Below, in pieces: positions 61,726-64,000 of a DNA stretch of 64,000 nucleotides. This DNA comes from an uncultured Acetatifactor sp. (GTDB lineage: Bacteria; Bacillota; Clostridia; Lachnospirales; Lachnospiraceae): NCBI GenBank assembly GCA_910586485.1, contig CAJUIA010000005.1, positions 62,001-126,000 of the forward strand, given 5' to 3'. Within the stretch, counting starts at the first letter, position 1; the number at the start of each line of letters is the position of its first letter. The position numbers and the translations under genes are program-made. The notes beneath the pieces are model-generated. The model did not search any database and was not told where the DNA came from. It saw nothing but the letters and a program-made list of their open reading frames with translations.

Positions 61726-62187
61726 TTATTGGTTAAAGGCCGTAATATTAGCCTCATTCAATGTAAAGTCATAATAATTCAAATCCTCACGCCTGGTCCA
61801 GCCGATCTGATTCCAAAAGGCGTTGCCCACATCATTTTTAGTAAAGGCAATCAGACTGACCTTGTTAATCCCCTCCGCCTTCAGCGCATTCATACAATGC
61901 ACCACCATTGCTTTGCCGATACCGTTTCTGCGGCAGTCCTCCCTGACACACACGTGATACAGACAGCCCCGCCTGCCGTCATGGCCGCAGAGAATGCCCC
62001 CCACGATGGAGCCGTCTTCCGCTGCCGCCACCACACTAATACCGGGATTCCTTTTTAAAAATCGCTCCACACCTTCTCTGGAATCGTCAATGCTCCGAAT
62101 GCCAAAGCCGTGAATCGTCATCCACAGGGCCCGCAGGCCTTCATAATCCTCTATTGTCATTTTTTTTATGGTAAATGTACCGTTCAT
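61726..62187 (-). CDS. GNAT family N-acetyltransferase
   Basis: A 153-residue acetyltransferase. Acetyl-CoA-binding motif A is CVREDCRRNGIGKAMVVHCMN (in parts, R-x-x-G-x-G/A pattern), with motif B NDVGNAFWNQIGWTRREDLNYY (in parts) near the C-terminus. The acceptor substrate is unknown. ATG 62187 follows GGAGAACC. It lies 20 bases before argJ, so it may be co-transcribed with the arginine genes. It lacks the length and features of ArgA, so a direct role in acetylglutamate synthesis should not be assumed. Confidence 0.85.
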   Translation of the reverse strand: MNGTFTIKKMTIEDYEGLRALWMTIHGFGIRSIDDSREGVERFLKRNPGISVVAAAEDGSIVGGILCGHDGRRGCLYHVCVREDCRRNGIGKAMVVHCMNALKAEGINKVSLIAFTKNDVGNAFWNQIGWTRREDLNYYDFTLNEANITAFNQ

Positions 62188-62226
62188 GCCTGGTTCTCCG
62201 TTTCTTTTCATTTCATTATAGAATTT

Positions 62227-63078
62227 TTACTTTCCTGCCGCAGCATAATTGGTAAGCAAAGCTTCTATCATCGGGTTTCTATTCTTTTCTTTTGCTCCGA
62301 CATGATAAAAGTGTTCCTGTGTAACCTTGTTACAAAAATCCCAGACCTTCCCAATATACTCGTTTTTGCGATAATCATTATGATCCCATGTAGACAACAT
62401 AAATTTAGCATTTATATTTAACAGTTCTTTGCAAAGAGTCATTTCCAGTTCCTCATCCCAGCTGTCATAATAGTCAACATGCCGTCCAATATAAGGAGGA
62501 TCACAATAAATAAATGAATCTCCACCTGCCATCCTTACCGTCTGCTCAAAGGATTGGCAATAAAAAGACCAGTGGTTTTTTTTCAGTAAATCTTCAACAT
62601 GCGCCACCTGATTTACAATTTTAGTAATATACGCTTTTGAAAATCGTTCCGGCTTATGACCATAAGGCACATTAAATTTGTAATCTTTGTTAAACCTTAT
62701 CATGCCGTTAAAGCAAGAGCGATTCAAAAAGAGAAAATCTAAGGGATCATGCTTTTGATTAAAGCGCTCGCGTACCTCGTAATAATATACGTCATCCTCT
62801 CTTGACAGGATTTCCCCCTCTTTTTCCAGAAATTCCCTTACACGGCGCGAAGTAATTTCACCTTCTTTAATCTGATTATAAAACGCAATAATATGTGGAT
62901 TCGTATCCGCAAAAACCGCATCGACCGGCGCAACGTTAAATCCCACAACTCCCGATCCCATAAATGGCTCAATCCATATGCCCTTCTCTGACAGAGAAAC
63001 ATTATTTCTTATCAAAGGAACAATCCGGGTCTTTATTCCCTGTGTTTTAATTGGAGGTATGTAAACCTTATCTGCCAC
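62227..63078 (-). CDS. Dam-class adenine-N6 DNA methyltransferase of an EcoRV-like system
   Basis: A 283-residue methyltransferase. The AdoMet-binding motif is EPFMGSGVVGFN (37-48) and the catalytic motif DPPY (193-196, IYCDPPY). The N-terminal KTQGIKTRIVPLI and the FNVPYGHKPE segment place it in the Dam/EcoRV/DpnII alpha-class. Two-part systems of the EcoRV type use such an enzyme to methylate the first adenine of GATATC. The cognate endonuclease gene ends 3 bases upstream of its start codon. It is markedly AT-rich relative to the arginine genes, which fits transfer. Confidence 0.9.
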   Translation of the reverse strand: MADKVYIPPIKTQGIKTRIVPLIRNNVSLSEKGIWIEPFMGSGVVGFNVAPVDAVFADTNPHIIAFYNQIKEGEITSRRVREFLEKEGEILSREDDVYYYEVRERFNQKHDPLDFLFLNRSCFNGMIRFNKDYKFNVPYGHKPERFSKAYITKIVNQVAHVEDLLKKNHWSFYCQSFEQTVRMAGGDSFIYCDPPYIGRHVDYYDSWDEELEMTLCKELLNINAKFMLSTWDHNDYRKNEYIGKVWDFCNKVTQEHFYHVGAKEKNRNPMIEALLTNYAAAGK

Positions 63079-63081
63079 TGT

Positions 63082-63924
63082 TTATTTCCCCTTTACCTTC
63101 CCTGCCCTGGAATTATTCAGTTCCATTGGCAATCCTCGATACTTTAAATATTCAGGAAAAGACGATAATTTCTTATATTGTCCCTTTGCAGCCTGAACTT
63201 CCATTTTCCCAAAGTTTGCCCAATAATCATCAAACAACTCTTCGCCTGCTTTGGCAAAAACACCATTTCCCGAAAGAATATCGTCAATTTTTTGAATACT
63301 GCCAATATTTGCAGTATTGCCGCTGCCACCCTTATCACTGGCGATCCGCCATTTTTCCTCTGCGAAAAAGGTAAAATTGCGGATTACTGCCGGAATATCT
63401 TCCACCTCATCAACTGTATATCTTCTGGTTTCCTCAAGCTTATCAATTTCTGATCTTGTATATATGATACCTAAACAAAAATGACCACTATAGTCATTAT
63501 ACGGATATTGAATATTTTTTGTACTGGTTCTGTTGATAAAATATTCTCCATGTGATCCAAGTGTAAATCCATTGCAAAATCCAGGATATTTCTCGTCTCG
63601 ATAAGTTGTCTTTAAATCCACCGCAAACTTAATATTGGGGTTACCCTGCTTTATAAAAGTTAAGTCCGGATACCAGTTTTGAAATGTAGCTAATTCTATT
63701 TTATAACCAATACTCTGTGCAAAGATTAAAAAGTTCGGGAACAGATGCAGCTCTAAAATTTTAGATACTATTTTTGTGTCAGAAGAGATGGTATACACAT
63801 TTCTGAAAACATCAATAAATCCGCGAACTGTCCATTCGTCATTTACTGCAATTTGCTCCGCCAGTGAAGCGGCAAACGCCTTTAGCTCTTTTGCAAATAT
63901 ATTTTTCTCTTGTTCATTCTCCAT
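63082..63924 (-). CDS. EcoRV-like type II restriction endonuclease
   Basis: A 280-residue nuclease (EcoRV is 245). The active-site pattern of EcoRV is intact: WYPDLTF (Asp87), then FAVDLKTTYRD (Asp103 and Lys105), with Glu59 in KILELHLFPN as the further acid. The DNA-recognition loop SDKGGSGNTANIGSI (196-210) closely matches the EcoRV R-loop GDLAGSGNTTNIGSI. From this I infer recognition of GATATC. YTRSEIDKLEE and FFAEEKWRIAS also align. ATG 63924 is preceded by GGAG-like sequence. It pairs with the methyltransferase immediately downstream. Confidence 0.9.
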   Translation of the reverse strand: MENEQEKNIFAKELKAFAASLAEQIAVNDEWTVRGFIDVFRNVYTISSDTKIVSKILELHLFPNFLIFAQSIGYKIELATFQNWYPDLTFIKQGNPNIKFAVDLKTTYRDEKYPGFCNGFTLGSHGEYFINRTSTKNIQYPYNDYSGHFCLGIIYTRSEIDKLEETRRYTVDEVEDIPAVIRNFTFFAEEKWRIASDKGGSGNTANIGSIQKIDDILSGNGVFAKAGEELFDDYWANFGKMEVQAAKGQYKKLSSFPEYLKYRGLPMELNNSRAGKVKGK

Positions 63925-63947
63925 AAAAGTATCTGCCTTTCCGCCTG

Positions 63948-64000
63948 CTACAGATCAAATTTTTCCTTAATCATTCTCGCAGCTTCATTCGCCGATATAT
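63948..64000 (-). CDS. C-terminal end of an unidentified protein (cut by window edge)
   Basis: The last 17 codons of a frame ending in TAG at 63948, reading ISANEAARMIKEKFDL. It is only 23 bases before the endonuclease start. The position would suit a controller or second methylase of the restriction system, but the fragment is too short to name. Confidence 0.45.
   Translation of the reverse strand, partial: ISANEAARMIKEKFDL

Overview
The window (about 50% GC overall) looks like a chromosome segment of a motile, spore-forming Firmicute of the class Clostridia, most likely Lachnospiraceae. This rests on a T-box-controlled thrS, a CarD regulator, DUF6033 and FlxA-like proteins, a Spo0A-type DNA-binding domain, a SpoVB/YtgP-type flippase, a GerMN lipoprotein, a BMP/NupNOPQ-type nucleoside transporter and a cytoplasmic xylan-degrading gene set of the kind known from Roseburia and its relatives. 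Almost every gene lies on the minus strand, so the layout reads from high to low coordinates. Only holA and xpt are on the plus strand. No rRNA, tRNA, CRISPR array or intact insertion sequence was seen.

Region 1 to 7.3 kb: the 5' part of thrS, a small membrane-protein gene and a threonine T-box leader; then carD, a DUF6033 gene, an AraC-type HTH-GGDEF fusion behind a hairpin-rich leader, two HD-domain phosphohydrolases, a FlxA-like coiled-coil protein and an Rpn/transposase-type PD-(D/E)XK nuclease. Region 7.4 to 11.1 kb: an AT-rich cassette of two ABC exporter half-transporters, one interrupted by an in-frame TAA. A 37-bp near-identical promoter sequence stands on both sides of the cassette. 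Region 11.1 to 15.9 kb: an Lhr-family helicase and a small downstream partner.

Region 16.0 to 37.4 kb is the most striking part: a xylan and glucuronoxylan utilisation locus. In transcription order it holds a CE1 esterase, a GH127/146 beta-L-arabinofuranosidase, mannonate dehydratase (uxuA), a 1121-residue fusion of fructuronate reductase to an SGNH esterase, GH115 alpha-glucuronidase, a terminator, GH43, a chemoreceptor, GH39, GH8, a second GH43, GH3 and a strong terminator. None of the hydrolases has a visible signal peptide, so decorated xylo-oligosaccharides are probably imported and stripped of acetyl, feruloyl, arabinosyl and methylglucuronosyl groups in the cytoplasm. The uronate then enters the Uxu pathway. 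No sugar importer lies in the window.

Region 37.7 to 50.1 kb: a SpoVB-like flippase with an N-terminal repeat, glgA, a receiver-less Spo0A-like regulator, holA, the nucleoside ABC transporter (two permeases, ATPase, BMP lipoprotein), divergent xpt, a VanZ-like protein and a PBECR-like small protein. Region 50.1 to 56.9 kb: comEC, a GerMN lipoprotein, a histidine kinase and its response regulator, a ComEA-like lipoprotein and a YdcZ-type transporter. Region 56.9 to 64 kb: arginine biosynthesis (argJ, argB, argD) ending in a translationally coupled orphan solute-binding protein, a GNAT acetyltransferase, and an EcoRV-like type II restriction-modification pair at the right edge.
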